Shown here: one piece after another, positions 1-9,900 of the stretch | Layout of the letters: the number at the start of each line of letters is the position of its first letter | How positions within the stretch are numbered: the first letter of the stretch is position 1 | From: a candidate division BRC1 bacterium ADurb.BinA292 | GTDB taxonomy: Bacteria > Sumerlaeota > Sumerlaeia > MVZB01 | Length of the DNA stretch: 25,914 nt | Reading direction: 5' to 3' | Assembly (NCBI GenBank): GCA_002068205.1 | Contig: MVZB01000011.1 | Location: 1-25,914 of the forward strand | Program-made: the position numbers and the translations under genes | Notes under the pieces: model-generated | The model's input: the letters and a program-made list of their open reading frames with translations, nothing else | The model's database searches: none | Told to the model about the DNA's origin: nothing

Positions 1-115
1 CCTGCAGTTCCTTGGTCGTGTTCTTGACGCGCAGGTTGAACAACTCGGTGCGGAGTTGATCGACCTGATCTTCCAGTTCCTCGATGCTCATTTTGCGATA
101 TTCGGCCGCTTGCAT
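1..115 (-). CDS. rpmC: 50S ribosomal protein L29, 3' end outside the window
   Basis: The visible part encodes 38 codons starting MQAAEYRKMSIEELEDQVDQ and continuing with the L29 signature LRTELFNLRVK. L29 is a small two-helix protein of the large subunit near the peptide exit tunnel. The start codon lies 15 nt after the rplP stop, with GGAG about 15 nt upstream. Position immediately after rplP is the standard S10-operon order. The C-terminus is cut by the window edge. Confidence 0.93.
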   Translation of the reverse strand, partial: MQAAEYRKMSIEELEDQVDQLRTELFNLRVKNTTKELQ

Positions 116-130
116 AGCGTTCTGCTCCGT

Positions 131-544
131 TTACTCCGCGGCGCGCGCCACGAAAGTGGTCTTGATCGGCAACTTGTGCGAGGCCAGGCGCATCGCCTCG
201 CGGGCCAGTTCCTCGCTCACGCCTTCGATCTCGAACAGGATCCGCCCCGGCTTGACCACGGCGACCCATAGTTCCGGGGCGCCCTTGCCCTTGCCCATGC
301 GGGTTTCGGCCGGCTTCTTCGTCAGCGGCTTATCCGGGAAGACGTTGATCCACAGCTTGCCGCCGCGCTTGACGTGGCGGGTGATGGCGATGCGGGCGGC
401 CTCGATCTGGCGGTTGGTGACCCAGGCATCGTCGAGGGCCTTGAGGCCGTATTCGCCGAAGCTCAGGCTGGAACCGCGCCAGGCCAGTCCGCGGCGGCGG
501 CCTTTCTGGACCTTGCGGTGTTTGACTCGTTTCGGAATCAGCAT
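131..544 (-). CDS. rplP: 50S ribosomal protein L16
   Basis: This 137-residue protein has the normal L16 length. It begins MLIPKRVKHRKVQKGRRRG and carries the characteristic GEYGLKALDDAWVTNRQIEA and RHVKRGGKLWINVFPDKP segments. L16 sits at the base of the central protuberance and contacts A-site tRNA. A 60-nt gap with a small hairpin separates it from rpsC upstream, while rpmC follows 15 nt downstream. Nothing in it departs from the family. Confidence 0.97.
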   Translation of the reverse strand: MLIPKRVKHRKVQKGRRRGLAWRGSSLSFGEYGLKALDDAWVTNRQIEAARIAITRHVKRGGKLWINVFPDKPLTKKPAETRMGKGKGAPELWVAVVKPGRILFEIEGVSEELAREAMRLASHKLPIKTTFVARAAE

Positions 545-570
545 GTCGTTTCTCTGCCCGGTGGACTAGC

Positions 571-588
571 CGGAGCGCCCAGGCTCCG
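571..588 (-). other. Intercistronic hairpin between rpsC and rplP
   Basis: CGGAGC (571-576) and GCTCCG (583-588) form a perfect 6-bp stem around a 6-nt loop in the rpsC-rplP gap. No T-run follows, so it is not an obvious intrinsic terminator. A processing or pausing role is possible. Confidence 0.35.
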
Positions 589-604
589 CCGTGCGTGCCG
601 GCCG

Positions 605-1261
605 TCAGGCGGCTGCGCGCTTGCGCGTCACTTCCTTGAATTTTTCGCCCTTGAAGATCCAGACCTTGACGCCGATCTTGCCGAACTTGGTGCTGGCCTC
701 GGCGAAGCCGTAATCGATCTCGGCGCGCAGGGTGTGGAGCGGCACGCGGCCGCGACGATACCATTCGCGCCGGGCCATTTCGGCGCCCGCCAGCCGGCCG
801 GCGCAGTGAATCTTGATGCCCAGCGCGCCGGCGTCCATCGAGGACTGCATCGTTTTCTTCATCGCGCGGCGGAAGCCGATGCGGCGCATCAACTGACCGG
901 CGACGTTTTCGGCGACCAGTTGCGCCGACAGTTCCGTCCGCTTGACCTCCTCGATATTGATCGTGACGGTTTTGCCGGTCATCTGCTCCAGGTTCTTGCG
1001 CAGGTTCTCGATCTCGCTCCCCTTGGGGCCGATGATGATGCCGGGGCGGCCGGTGGCGACGGTGATCTTGCAGCGCGAGCCGGCGCGCTCGATCGTGATG
1101 GCCGCGATGCCCGCATGGTAGAACTGCTTGCGGATCGTGTTGCGCAGGCGGATGTCCTCGTGGAGGAACTCGGCGTATTTGAACTTGGTGGTGTACCAGC
1201 GCGAGTCCCACGTGCGCGTGATGCCCAGTCGGTTGCTGATGGGGTTGACCTTCTGGCCCAT
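605..1261 (-). CDS. rpsC: 30S ribosomal protein S3
   Basis: The 218-residue product starts MGQKVNPISNRLGITRTWDS, the conserved S3 N-terminus. It contains the KH-type RNA-binding stretch GRPGIIIGPKGSEIENLRKN and the C-terminal S3 domain with GRLAGAEMARREWYRRGRVP. S3 forms part of the mRNA entry channel. The length is typical. The start codon is close behind the rplV stop (16 nt), as expected for a coupled S10-operon gene. Confidence 0.97.
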   Translation of the reverse strand: MGQKVNPISNRLGITRTWDSRWYTTKFKYAEFLHEDIRLRNTIRKQFYHAGIAAITIERAGSRCKITVATGRPGIIIGPKGSEIENLRKNLEQMTGKTVTINIEEVKRTELSAQLVAENVAGQLMRRIGFRRAMKKTMQSSMDAGALGIKIHCAGRLAGAEMARREWYRRGRVPLHTLRAEIDYGFAEASTKFGKIGVKVWIFKGEKFKEVTRKRAAA

Positions 1262-1277
1262 GGACCTCTCCCGTTCC

Positions 1278-1667
1278 TCAAGCTTCCCTGTACAGGCGAA
1301 TGGTGATGTGCGACATCCGTTTGCGAATGATGTTGGCGCGGCCGAAGGCCTTGGGCCGGTAGCGTTTGAGCATCGGCCCGCCGTCGACGAAAATCTCGCC
1401 GATGATCAGCTCCTCGGGGTCGACGCCCTCGGCGCGCTCGCCGGTGCGGGCATTGGCCACGGCCGATTTGAGCAGGTTGCTGATGACCGGGGCGGCCGAC
1501 GGGCGATGGACCAGTTGCAGTTGCTCCTGGGCCTCCTCCACCGTCAGGCCGCGCAGCAGGTCGGCCACGATGCGCGCCTTGCGCGGCGGCACGCGGGTGA
1601 AGCGGACCGTCGCCGAGGTGACCACGGCGCCCAGGTTGGGTTTGCGAGCTGCGCGTGCTTTGGACAT
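1278..1667 (-). CDS. rplV: 50S ribosomal protein L22
   Basis: The 129-residue protein has the L22 core: VRFTRVPPRKARIVADLLRG near the N-terminus and the conserved LKRYRPKAFGRANIIRKRMS loop near the C-terminus, which lines the exit tunnel. An N-terminal extension of about 20 basic residues (MSKARAARKPNLGAVVTSAT) precedes the core and is slightly longer than in E. coli. It lies between rpsS and rpsC. Confidence 0.96.
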   Translation of the reverse strand: MSKARAARKPNLGAVVTSATVRFTRVPPRKARIVADLLRGLTVEEAQEQLQLVHRPSAAPVISNLLKSAVANARTGERAEGVDPEELIIGEIFVDGGPMLKRYRPKAFGRANIIRKRMSHITIRLYREA

Positions 1668-1695
1668 CGTAGGGTCTCTCCTGTCGACCGCGGGC

Positions 1696-1980
1696 TCAGC
1701 GCACGCCGGCGGCCTTGGCCTGTTTGCCGCCGTGGCTGCGGAACGTGCGGCTGGGGGCGAATTCCCCCAGCTTGTGCCCGACCATGTTTTCGTCGATGTA
1801 GACGGTCATGAACTGCTTGCCGTTGTGGACGGCCAGGGTGTGGCCGACCATGTCGGGGGTGATCATCGAGGCGCGCGCCCAGGTGCGGACGACGCGCTTC
1901 TGACCGGTGATGTTGAGCTCGCGGATCTTGGCCGCCAGCTTTTCATCGACGTAGGGGCCTTTTTTCAGGCTTCTGGCCAT
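1696..1980 (-). CDS. rpsS: 30S ribosomal protein S19
   Basis: The 94-residue product begins MARSLKKGPYVDEKLAAKI, a near-invariant S19 N-terminus, and includes the VHNGKQFMTVYIDENMVGHK and LGEFAPSRTFRSHGG segments that bind 16S rRNA in the small-subunit head. Length and context between rplB and rplV are standard. Gaps on each side are under 30 nt. Confidence 0.97.
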   Translation of the reverse strand: MARSLKKGPYVDEKLAAKIRELNITGQKRVVRTWARASMITPDMVGHTLAVHNGKQFMTVYIDENMVGHKLGEFAPSRTFRSHGGKQAKAAGVR

Positions 1981-1997
1981 CGTCTCACCTCAATCGC

Positions 1998-2828
1998 TTA
2001 CTTGTCGCGCCGGCGGCGGATGATGTCGCGGCTGCTCTGCTTGCGCGCGTTGCGGGTCTTGGCCCCCTTGGTCGGCTTGCCCCAGGGGGTGACCGGATCG
2101 CGCCCGCCCGAGGTGCGGCCCTCGCCGCCGCCGTGGGGGTGATCGACGGGGTTCATGGCGACGCCGCGGACCTTCGGGCGCCGGCCGAGCCAGCGCGTCC
2201 GGCCGGCCTTGCCCAGGCTGACGTTGCCGTGGTCCGAGTTGCCGACCGTGCCGATCATGGCGCGGCAGTCGGCGTGGACGAAGCGCATTTCGGAGGAGGG
2301 CATGCGCAGCGTGGCGCGATCGCCCTCGCGGGCCATCAACTGCACGCCGGCGCCCGCCGCGCGGGCCAACTGGGCGCCCTTGCCCGGCTTCATTTCGATG
2401 CAGCAGACCGTCGTGCCGACGGGGATGAGGCGCAGCGGCAGGACGTTGCCCGGCGCGATGTCGGCGCCCGGCCCCGACATCACCTTGTGACCCACCTTGA
2501 GCCCCTCGGGGGCAATGATGTAGCTCTTGGCGCCGTCGGCGTAATGCAGCAGCGCGATGAACGCCGAGCGGTTCGGATCGTACTCAATCGCGGCGACTTT
2601 GGCCGGCACGCCGTCCTTGAGGCGCTTGAAATCGATGACGCGGTATTTGCGGGGATGGCCGCCGCCGCGGCGGCGCACGGAAATCCGCCCGGTGTTGTTG
2701 CGCCCGCCCTTCTTGCTCAGCGGCTCGGTCAGGGACTTTTCGGGTTCCTTGGGGGTCAGCACCGAATAGTCGACCGTGCTCATCGTCCGGCGGCTGGGGG
2801 TGACGGGTTTGTAAGTCTTGATCGGCAT
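1998..2828 (-). CDS. rplB: 50S ribosomal protein L2
   Basis: The 276-residue protein has the family length. It contains the OB-fold and SH3-like halves of L2. The C-terminal signature MNPVDHPHGGGEGRTSGGRD includes the histidine of the HPHGGGEG loop near the peptidyl-transferase centre. The start MPIKTYKPVTPSRR matches the conserved L2 N-terminus. It precedes rpsS by 17 nt and follows rplW by 44 nt. Confidence 0.97.
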   Translation of the reverse strand: MPIKTYKPVTPSRRTMSTVDYSVLTPKEPEKSLTEPLSKKGGRNNTGRISVRRRGGGHPRKYRVIDFKRLKDGVPAKVAAIEYDPNRSAFIALLHYADGAKSYIIAPEGLKVGHKVMSGPGADIAPGNVLPLRLIPVGTTVCCIEMKPGKGAQLARAAGAGVQLMAREGDRATLRMPSSEMRFVHADCRAMIGTVGNSDHGNVSLGKAGRTRWLGRRPKVRGVAMNPVDHPHGGGEGRTSGGRDPVTPWGKPTKGAKTRNARKQSSRDIIRRRRDK

Positions 2829-2872
2829 CGTTCGTTCTTTCCAGCGGTCGAGCGGCGGGCGGCGCCGCGGCC

Positions 2873-3163
2873 TCAGATCAGGTTAATGCTGTCGCCTTCG
2901 GCCAGCGTGACGATCGCTTTCTTCCAGTCGGGGCGGCGGCCGAGCTTGGCCGTCCGCAGCCGCTTGCGTTTGCCCTTGACCATGACGGTGTTGACGCCGA
3001 CGACGCGGACGTTGAAGGCCTGCTCGATCGCGCGGCGGATTTCCACCTTGTTGCTGTCGACCGCCACCTTGAACGTATACTGCGGCCGCGCCATCGTCTG
3101 GCGGTCGGTCGCGCGCTCGGTCAGCAGCGGCCGATCCAGGATTTGGTAGGGATGCTTGCTCAT
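2873..3163 (-). CDS. rplW: 50S ribosomal protein L23
   Basis: A 96-residue product starting MSKHPYQILDRPLLTERATD, with the core YTFKVAVDSNKVEIRRAIEQ and the GKRKRLRTAKLGRRPDWKKA loop typical of L23. L23 sits at the tunnel exit and docks trigger factor and SRP. The open frame extends further upstream without a stop, but ATG at 3163 gives the family N-terminus. It also overlaps the rplD stop by 4 bp (ATGA), which indicates translational coupling. Confidence 0.95.
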   Translation of the reverse strand: MSKHPYQILDRPLLTERATDRQTMARPQYTFKVAVDSNKVEIRRAIEQAFNVRVVGVNTVMVKGKRKRLRTAKLGRRPDWKKAIVTLAEGDSINLI

Positions 3164-3783
3164 TGGTACGTCGCCTCCACGCGCTTGACGACGTCGGGGG
3201 TCGTCAGCACCCAGTCGTGATAGAGCAGGTCGTAGACATTGAGGTTGTCGGCGTTGATCGGGGTGACGCCCGGGATGTTGCGCGCGGAGAGGGCCAGCGG
3301 CTCGTCGGTGGCGTTGGTGACGATCAGGACCTTGCCCTCGAGCTGGAGCCGGCGCAGCAGGTCGGCGACCTGGCGGGTTTTGGGGGCGGTGACGCCGAAG
3401 TCGTCGATGACGACGAGCCGGCCGCCGGCGAGCAGTTCGCTGAAGATGGAGCAGAAGGCGTTGCGCCGGACCTTGCGGTTGATGCGGAAGGAGTAATCGC
3501 GCGGCTGAGGGCCGAAGACGATCGCGCCGCCGCGCCATTGCGTGGCGCGCGTGGAGCCCTGCCGCGCCCGGCCGGTGCCCTTCTGGCGATAGGGCTTCTT
3601 GCCGCCGCCGCTGACGCGGCCGCGCGTGCGCGTCGCATGGGTCCCGCGGCGCTGGTTGGCCAGATACTGCGTCAGCGCCTGGCGGACGCAATGCGGGTTG
3701 GGCTCAACGGCAAACACCGCCTCGTTCAGCTCCAGCGTCTGCCCGGTTGATCCGTCGGCTTTTCGCACTGTAACCGTTGCCAT
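3160..3783 (-). CDS. rplD: 50S ribosomal protein L4
   Basis: The 207-residue protein shows the L4 pattern: LNEAVFAVEPNPHCVRQALT near the start, the extended basic loop RGTHATRTRGRVSGGGKKPY with QKGTGRARQGSTRATQWRGG that enters the exit tunnel, and a globular Rossmann-like part. In E. coli, L4 binds the S10 leader and represses its own operon. Whether that occurs here cannot be told from sequence. It overlaps rplW by 4 bp. Confidence 0.96.
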   Translation of the reverse strand: MATVTVRKADGSTGQTLELNEAVFAVEPNPHCVRQALTQYLANQRRGTHATRTRGRVSGGGKKPYRQKGTGRARQGSTRATQWRGGAIVFGPQPRDYSFRINRKVRRNAFCSIFSELLAGGRLVVIDDFGVTAPKTRQVADLLRRLQLEGKVLIVTNATDEPLALSARNIPGVTPINADNLNVYDLLYHDWVLTTPDVVKRVEATYQ

Positions 3784-3835
3784 GGTCTCGTCCCTTGCCT
3801 TCCTCGCGGTTGGGGGGCGCCGCGCCGTTGCCGGC

Positions 3836-4504
3836 TCAGCCCTTGCCCGCCGCCTTGCGCGCCTGCCGGCGCCGCAACATCTTCAGACTTTTGCGCAGCA
3901 TGACGTAGCCGTTGGGGTGGCCCGGCACCGAACCGCGCACCAGGATCAGGTGATTCTCGCGGTCGACATCGACCACGCGGATGTTCTGCACCGTCACGCG
4001 GGCGTGGCCCATGTGGCCGGGCAGCTTCTTGCCCTTGTGGACGTGCGAGGGGTCGGCCGAGGCGCCCATCGAACCGGACATCCGGTGATAGTTGGAGCCG
4101 TGGGTCTCGGGGCCGCGGCTGGAGTGATGGCGCTTTTGCGAGCCGGCGAAGCCGCGCCCCTTGGAGACGCCGACCACATCGACCTTGTCGCCGACCTCGA
4201 ACAGGCTCAGGTCGAGCGTCTGGCCAGTCTGGTAGCCGCCCTCGCCGTCGATGCGGAACTCGCGGACGAGGCGCTGCGGCGTGACGCCGGCCTTTTTGAA
4301 ATGGCCGTTCATCGGGCGGGTGACGGTCCGCTCGGGGCGGGGGTCGAAGCCCACCTGCAGCGCATCGTAGCCGTCCTTCTGGGCCGTTTTGACCTGGATG
4401 ATCGGGCAGGGGCCGGCCTGAATGACGGTCACGGGAATGATCGTCCCGTTCTCATCATAGATGCGCGTCATGCCGAGCTTTTTTCCAAGCAGTCCAATTG
4501 TCAT
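3836..4504 (-). CDS. rplC: 50S ribosomal protein L3
   Basis: ATG at 4504 gives a 222-residue protein beginning MTIGLLGKKLGMTRIYDENG, the conserved L3 N-terminus. It has an AGGAG ribosome-binding site 9 nt upstream. The open frame continues 20 codons further upstream, but that extension is not L3-like. Downstream features include KRHHSSRGPETHGSNYHRMS and GKKLPGHMGHARVTVQNIRV, the basic loop reaching toward the peptidyl-transferase centre. A 119-nt gap separates it from rpsJ. Confidence 0.95.
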   Translation of the reverse strand: MTIGLLGKKLGMTRIYDENGTIIPVTVIQAGPCPIIQVKTAQKDGYDALQVGFDPRPERTVTRPMNGHFKKAGVTPQRLVREFRIDGEGGYQTGQTLDLSLFEVGDKVDVVGVSKGRGFAGSQKRHHSSRGPETHGSNYHRMSGSMGASADPSHVHKGKKLPGHMGHARVTVQNIRVVDVDRENHLILVRGSVPGHPNGYVMLRKSLKMLRRRQARKAAGKG

Positions 4505-4623
4505 TCCCGGATGCTCCTCTTGGCGGGAAGGCGATCTCGGCGCCGACGGCCTTGTCCGTCCCACCGATTGGCCCCAGCCCGGCGTCGCCGATCACGGCAG
4601 GGCCCGCGCCTTCACTCGTCCGC

Positions 4624-4938
4624 TCAAGTCAGCTTGATTTCCACATAGACCCCCGCCGGCAGATCGAGCTCCGTCAGGGCATCGAGCGTCTTCTGATTCG
4701 GTTCCAAGATATCAATCAGCCGCTTGTGGCGGCGCATCTCGAACTGCTCGCGCGACTTTTTGTCGACGTGCGGCGAGCGCAGCACGGTGTATTTGCTGAT
4801 CCGCGTCGGGAGCGGAATCGGCCCAGCGATGCGGGCCCCGTTGCGCCGTGCCGTGTCGCAGATCTCGCTGACCGACTGATCGAGCAACCGATGGTCAAAG
4901 GCCTTCAGGTTGATGCGGATCTTCTGCTGTCGCGCCAT
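4624..4938 (-). CDS. rpsJ: 30S ribosomal protein S10
   Basis: ATG at 4938 gives a 104-residue protein beginning MARQQKIRINLKAFDHRLLD, exactly the S10 family start and length. The upstream in-frame extension to 5004 is not S10-like and runs through the hairpin after tuf. The core includes GPIPLPTRISKYTVLRSPHV and KKSREQFEMRRHKRLIDI. S10 is part of the 30S head and also the NusE antitermination factor. It follows tuf by 80 nt. Confidence 0.96.
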   Translation of the reverse strand: MARQQKIRINLKAFDHRLLDQSVSEICDTARRNGARIAGPIPLPTRISKYTVLRSPHVDKKSREQFEMRRHKRLIDILEPNQKTLDALTELDLPAGVYVEIKLT

Positions 4939-4984
4939 GTCCTGGTTCCACCTACCGAGCGTCTTCGCGTCGTTACAAAGGTTC

Positions 4985-5012
4985 GCCGCCCGAGGGCGAG
5001 CCATCGGGCGGC
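4985..5012 (-). terminator. Strong hairpin just after tuf (attenuator or processing site)
   Basis: GCCGCCCGA (4985-4993) and TCGGGCGGC (5004-5012) are perfect 9-bp arms around a 10-nt loop. The stem starts 6 nt after the tuf stop, and rpsJ begins 47 nt beyond the far arm. The RNA after the stem reads GAACCTTTG, which has no real U-run. Partial termination, RNA processing or 3'-end protection of tuf mRNA are all possible. A hairpin here could let tuf be expressed above the ribosomal genes. Confidence 0.5.
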
Positions 5013-5018
5013 CGTGGG

Positions 5019-6209
<1,191 letters not shown>

Positions 6210-6549
6210 GTTGCATCTCCCACGTAAGGGTATCTGGACGGCTGGCTTCGACGGGAATCGAAGAGACCGTCGGGCGCCGCGGCTCCGGACGGGGAAGCCG
6301 GCAACACCTGCAAAGACTGGAGGCTGAAGCGAGGAGGGCGAGGGTCTTGCGCGCCGGCGCCGGTCAAGCCCAGGGGGGCCACCAGCAGCCGCGGTCGCGA
6401 AGGAGCCCTCGCTTCTTGCATCTCAACCACTTCAGCGAGCGGGTCGATCCAAACCAGCGGACCGGACGATCCGCCGCCCCAGTGAGGGGACTGGGGCCGC
6501 CGCCTTAACCTGGCCGCGAACATATTTCGTCCGTGAGCAGGTCACAAAG
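6210..6549 (-). promoter_or_regulatory. Long 5' leader of the tuf-S10 transcript
   Basis: About 340 nt lie between the inferred transcription start and the tuf ATG. Two perfect inverted repeats are visible: CCCCAGT/ACTGGGG (6477-6496, 6-nt loop) near the start and CTTCGA/TCGAAG (6246-6263, 6-nt loop) about 40 nt before the ATG. I found no tRNA cloverleaf and no credible small ORF. The length suggests a regulatory leader, but no known RNA family was recognised. Confidence 0.45.
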
Positions 6550-6555
6550 TTTGGC

Positions 6556-6583
6556 ATTGTAGCGCAATGGGTGGCGAAGTCAA
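6556..6583 (-). promoter_or_regulatory. Sigma-70-type promoter of the tuf-S10 operon
   Basis: On the minus strand, TTGACT (6578-6583) and TACAAT (6556-6561) are separated by 16 nt. Each box differs from the consensus at one position. Transcription would begin near 6549 and run into tuf. This is the best match to a housekeeping promoter in the window, as expected for a ribosomal operon. Confidence 0.75.
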
Positions 6584-6964
6584 GCTGGAAAGGCGCACTT
6601 TTTTCGCGGCCGTCACCCGGGTGGGAAAGGCGCGTGCCGTCGACCTCCCCCGCCGATGCCAAACCGCCCATATGTAGCATCGAACGGCGGGCGGTTCAAG
6701 GGGGAAAAGGGTCTTTATAGATGTGGCTGGTGAACCGGGGGTTCGGAACAAGGGGATGGAAATGGAGGTTCTCGAGAGCCGAGGACGAGGGCCGAGAGCC
6801 GAGAGCCGAATTCTGGAGAGGGGCTTCGGGAGCGCTCACGAGATCGATGATGAGGGACGCGGGACGTAATCTAGCGGGAGGGCGTCAGGGACGCAAAGGA
6901 CATATAGGGGTCCTCGAACGGGGGTTTCAATTTCAGTTGCAGGGATTGCGCCGGGGTCGGCAAG
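6584..6964. other. Intergenic region between divergent tuf and aas, with repeats
   Basis: This stretch has no credible gene. It carries one copy of the TCGAGAGCCGAGGACGAGGG repeat (6772-6791), immediately followed by further CCGAGAG units to about 6810. GGGACG-type units follow at 6852-6870 and 6886-6914, matching the array at 23651-23681. A TATAGA box at 6716-6721 could belong to a plus-strand promoter for the downstream gene, but no good -35 partner is visible. Confidence 0.5.
6772..6791 (+). repeat. Dispersed repeat copy (CGAGGACGAGGG family)
   Basis: TCGAGAGCCGAGGACGAGGG is identical over 20 nt to 18933-18952. The preceding bases (ATGGAGGTTC) also resemble those before that copy (ATGGCGGGTTTT). 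Related copies are at 22251-22272 (opposite strand) and, more diverged, 25382-25405. Confidence 0.7.
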
Positions 6965-9900
6965 ATGACGAACCCGTCGTCCATGCCGGATAACCGTCTG
7001 AGCAATCAGGAATTTCACATTGAAGCGAACGCGCCCATGAGTCAAAGCGTCCCCACCCCCGCCCCCCCCGCGCCGGCGGGCGCCGGCCGCGGTTTCTGGT
7101 CGCTGGTGATCCTGCAATTCCAGGGGGCGCTGAGCGACAACATCTTCCGCATCTCCCTGATGCTGATGGCGAGCTCAATCCTGACCGATTCGTCGGCGCA
7201 GTTCGGCAAATATAACGCCCTGCTGGGGATGTTGTTCCCGATCTCCTACCTGCTGTTCTCGGTCTGGGCGGGTTTTCTGGCCGATCGCTACAGCAAGCGG
7301 ACCGTGACGCTCGCCACCAAACTGGCCGAAGTGGTGCTGATGCTCCTGGCCGTCGGCGCTTTCCTGAGCGTCGGGAATCTGGAGACGGCGACGCCGCGCT
7401 CGCTGGCGTTGCCCACGGTCGTGCTGTTCCTGATGTTCAGCCAGAGCGCGTTCTTCAGCCCGGCCAAGTATGCCATCATCCCCGAACTCGTGCCGGAGCA
7501 CCGGCTGGGCTGGGCCAACGGGGTCATCGGCCTGTGGACCTATCTGGCGATCATCCTGGGCGCGACGGTCGCAACAGGCCTGGTGCCCCTGCTCAAGCCG
7601 AATCTGCTGACGGGGATCCCGATGCTGCTGGTCGTGCTGGCCGTTGTCGGCTACGTGATCGGCTTGCGGATCGCCCGGGTGCCGGCCGCCAACCCGCAAC
7701 GGCCGATCCTGACCAACCCACTGCCGGAGCTGCGCGGCTACTTCGGCGTGATTTTCAAGGACCGCGCCTTGACGCTGACGGTGCTCGGCCTGGCCTACTT
7801 CTGGGCGCTCGGCTCGGTGCTGCTGGTGCACGTGCTGGTCTGGAGTCGCGATTCGATGGGCTACGGCGACCAGGGCCAGGGGGCGCACTTCCTGCTGCTG
7901 GCGCTGGGCATCGGCATCGGTTCGGCGCTGGCGGGGGCGCTCAGCCGCAATCGAATCGAGGTCGGCCTGATCCCCGTCGGGGCGCTGATGATGGCGGCCT
8001 TCGCCTTTCCGCTGGCGCTGGCGTCGCCGGATAACCGGGTGGCCATGGCGATCTGCCTGGCGCTGGTGGCCCTCGGCGGGGGCATCTTCTCCGTGCCGCT
8101 CAATGCACTGCTGCAGCAGTTGACCGACCCGCGCGACCGGGGGAGCCTGCTCGCCGCGAACAATTACGTCACCAACGTCGCCATGCTGTTCGCCACATTC
8201 CTGTACTGGCTGGCGAACAAGGCCGAGATCTCGCCCAACGGGATCTTCGTCTACGTCGGTTTCATCACGCTGTGCGGGACGGCCCTGGTGCTCTTCTTCA
8301 CGCCCGAAGCGCTGGTTCGCTTCGCCGGCTACGCCCTGACCCGGACGATCTACCGCATTCGCGTCACCGGCGTCGAACACATCCCGGCGTCGGGCCCGGC
8401 GCTGATCGTGAGCAACCATGTCTCGTTTGTGGACGCGCTGCTGCTGATGGCGGTTACGCCCCGGCCGATCCGGTTCATCGCGCACGAGAGCTTCTTCGGC
8501 AAGGCGTTCATCGGAATGTTTCTGCGGGCGACGCGCAGCATCCCGGTCAGCGCCTCGCAGGGTCCGCGCGAGCTGATCCGCTCGATGAAAACCGCCGCCG
8601 AAGCGCTCCGTCAGGGCGAGATCATCTGCATTTTCATCGAAGGGCAGATCACGCGCACGGGGATGATGCTCCCCTTCCGGCGCGGCTATGAGTTCATCCT
8701 GAAGGAAGCGCCGGCTCCGCTCATCCCGGTCTACCTCTATGGCGTCTGGGGCAGCATTTTCAGTTTTTCAGAGGGCCGGTTCTTCTGGAAATGGCCGCGG
8801 CAGGTGCCGTATCGCGTCGCCGTGCGGTTCGGCGCGCCGCTGCCGCACAATGTCGACCCCTATCGCCTGCGCCTGATCCTGCAGGAACTGGGGGCGGACA
8901 GCGCCATCGCCGCGAAGCCGGATCTGCCGCTGGTGCATCACCGGATGGTGGCCAGCGCGCGGCGCGAGTGGCGGCGGTTCAGCATGGTCGATTCGGTGAG
9001 CACCGATCCCGTGAGCCTGGGCGGGCTGCTGTGGCGCACGCTGGTCGTCGCGCGCAAGCTGCGCCCGATCTGGCAGGGGCAGGAGCGCGTCGGGATCCTG
9101 CTGCCGCCGGGGATCGGCGGGGCGCTGGTGAACTTCGCGGCGGCCTTTACGGGGCGCACCGTCATCAACCTGAACTACACGGTCGGGCAGGATGTCCTCA
9201 ATTCGTGCGCCGAGCGCACCGGCATGCGGACGATCATCACCTCGCTCAAGTTCATGGAGCGGCTCAAGCTGGAGTGCCCGGTGCCGGCGGTCTACATGGA
9301 GGATCTGCGAACCCGGCCGCCGCTGCTCGAGGTCATCAAGTGCATTCTGGCGGCGCGGTTCCTGCCGGCGCGCCGGCTGGAAAAATTCTGCGGAGCGATC
9401 CGCCATCCGGGTCCGGATGATCCGCTGACGATCATCTTTTCCAGCGGCTCGACCGGACTGCCCAAGGGCGTCGTGCTGAGCCACTTCAACGTGACGGCCA
9501 ACCTGGAAAGCTTCAAGCAGGGCGTGCGGTTCTACCCCAGCGACCGGCTGCTGGGGGTGCTGCCGTTCTTCCACAGCTTCGGCTACACCGTCTCGCTGTG
9601 GGGGGCGGTGGGCATTCCGATCGGCGCGGTCTATCATTACAACCCGCTCGACGTGAAGACGATCGGCGAGATGTGCCAGCGCCACAAGGTGACGGTGATC
9701 GTCAGCACGGCGACGTTCATGCAGCACTACATCCGGCGGATTGCGCCGGAACAGTTCGGCGGGCTGAATGCCGTCGTCGCCGGCGCCGAGCGGTTGCCGG
9801 AGTCGACGCGGCTGCGCTTCCTGGGGAAATTCGGCGTCGACCCGCTGCAGGGTTACGGCACGACGGAGCTGTCGCCGGTCGTTTCGGTCAATGTCGATCA

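Noticed and set aside
374..1306. Long plus-strand frames over the ribosomal protein genes (also 5244-6227 over tuf)
   Set aside because: They are shadows of rplP, rpsC and tuf, which match their families over full length.
6210..6549. A tRNA upstream of tuf, as in some bacteria
   Set aside because: I found no T-arm, anticodon stem or CCA-compatible acceptor stem on the minus strand; the symmetrical TTCGA motif at 6247-6262 is just a short hairpin.
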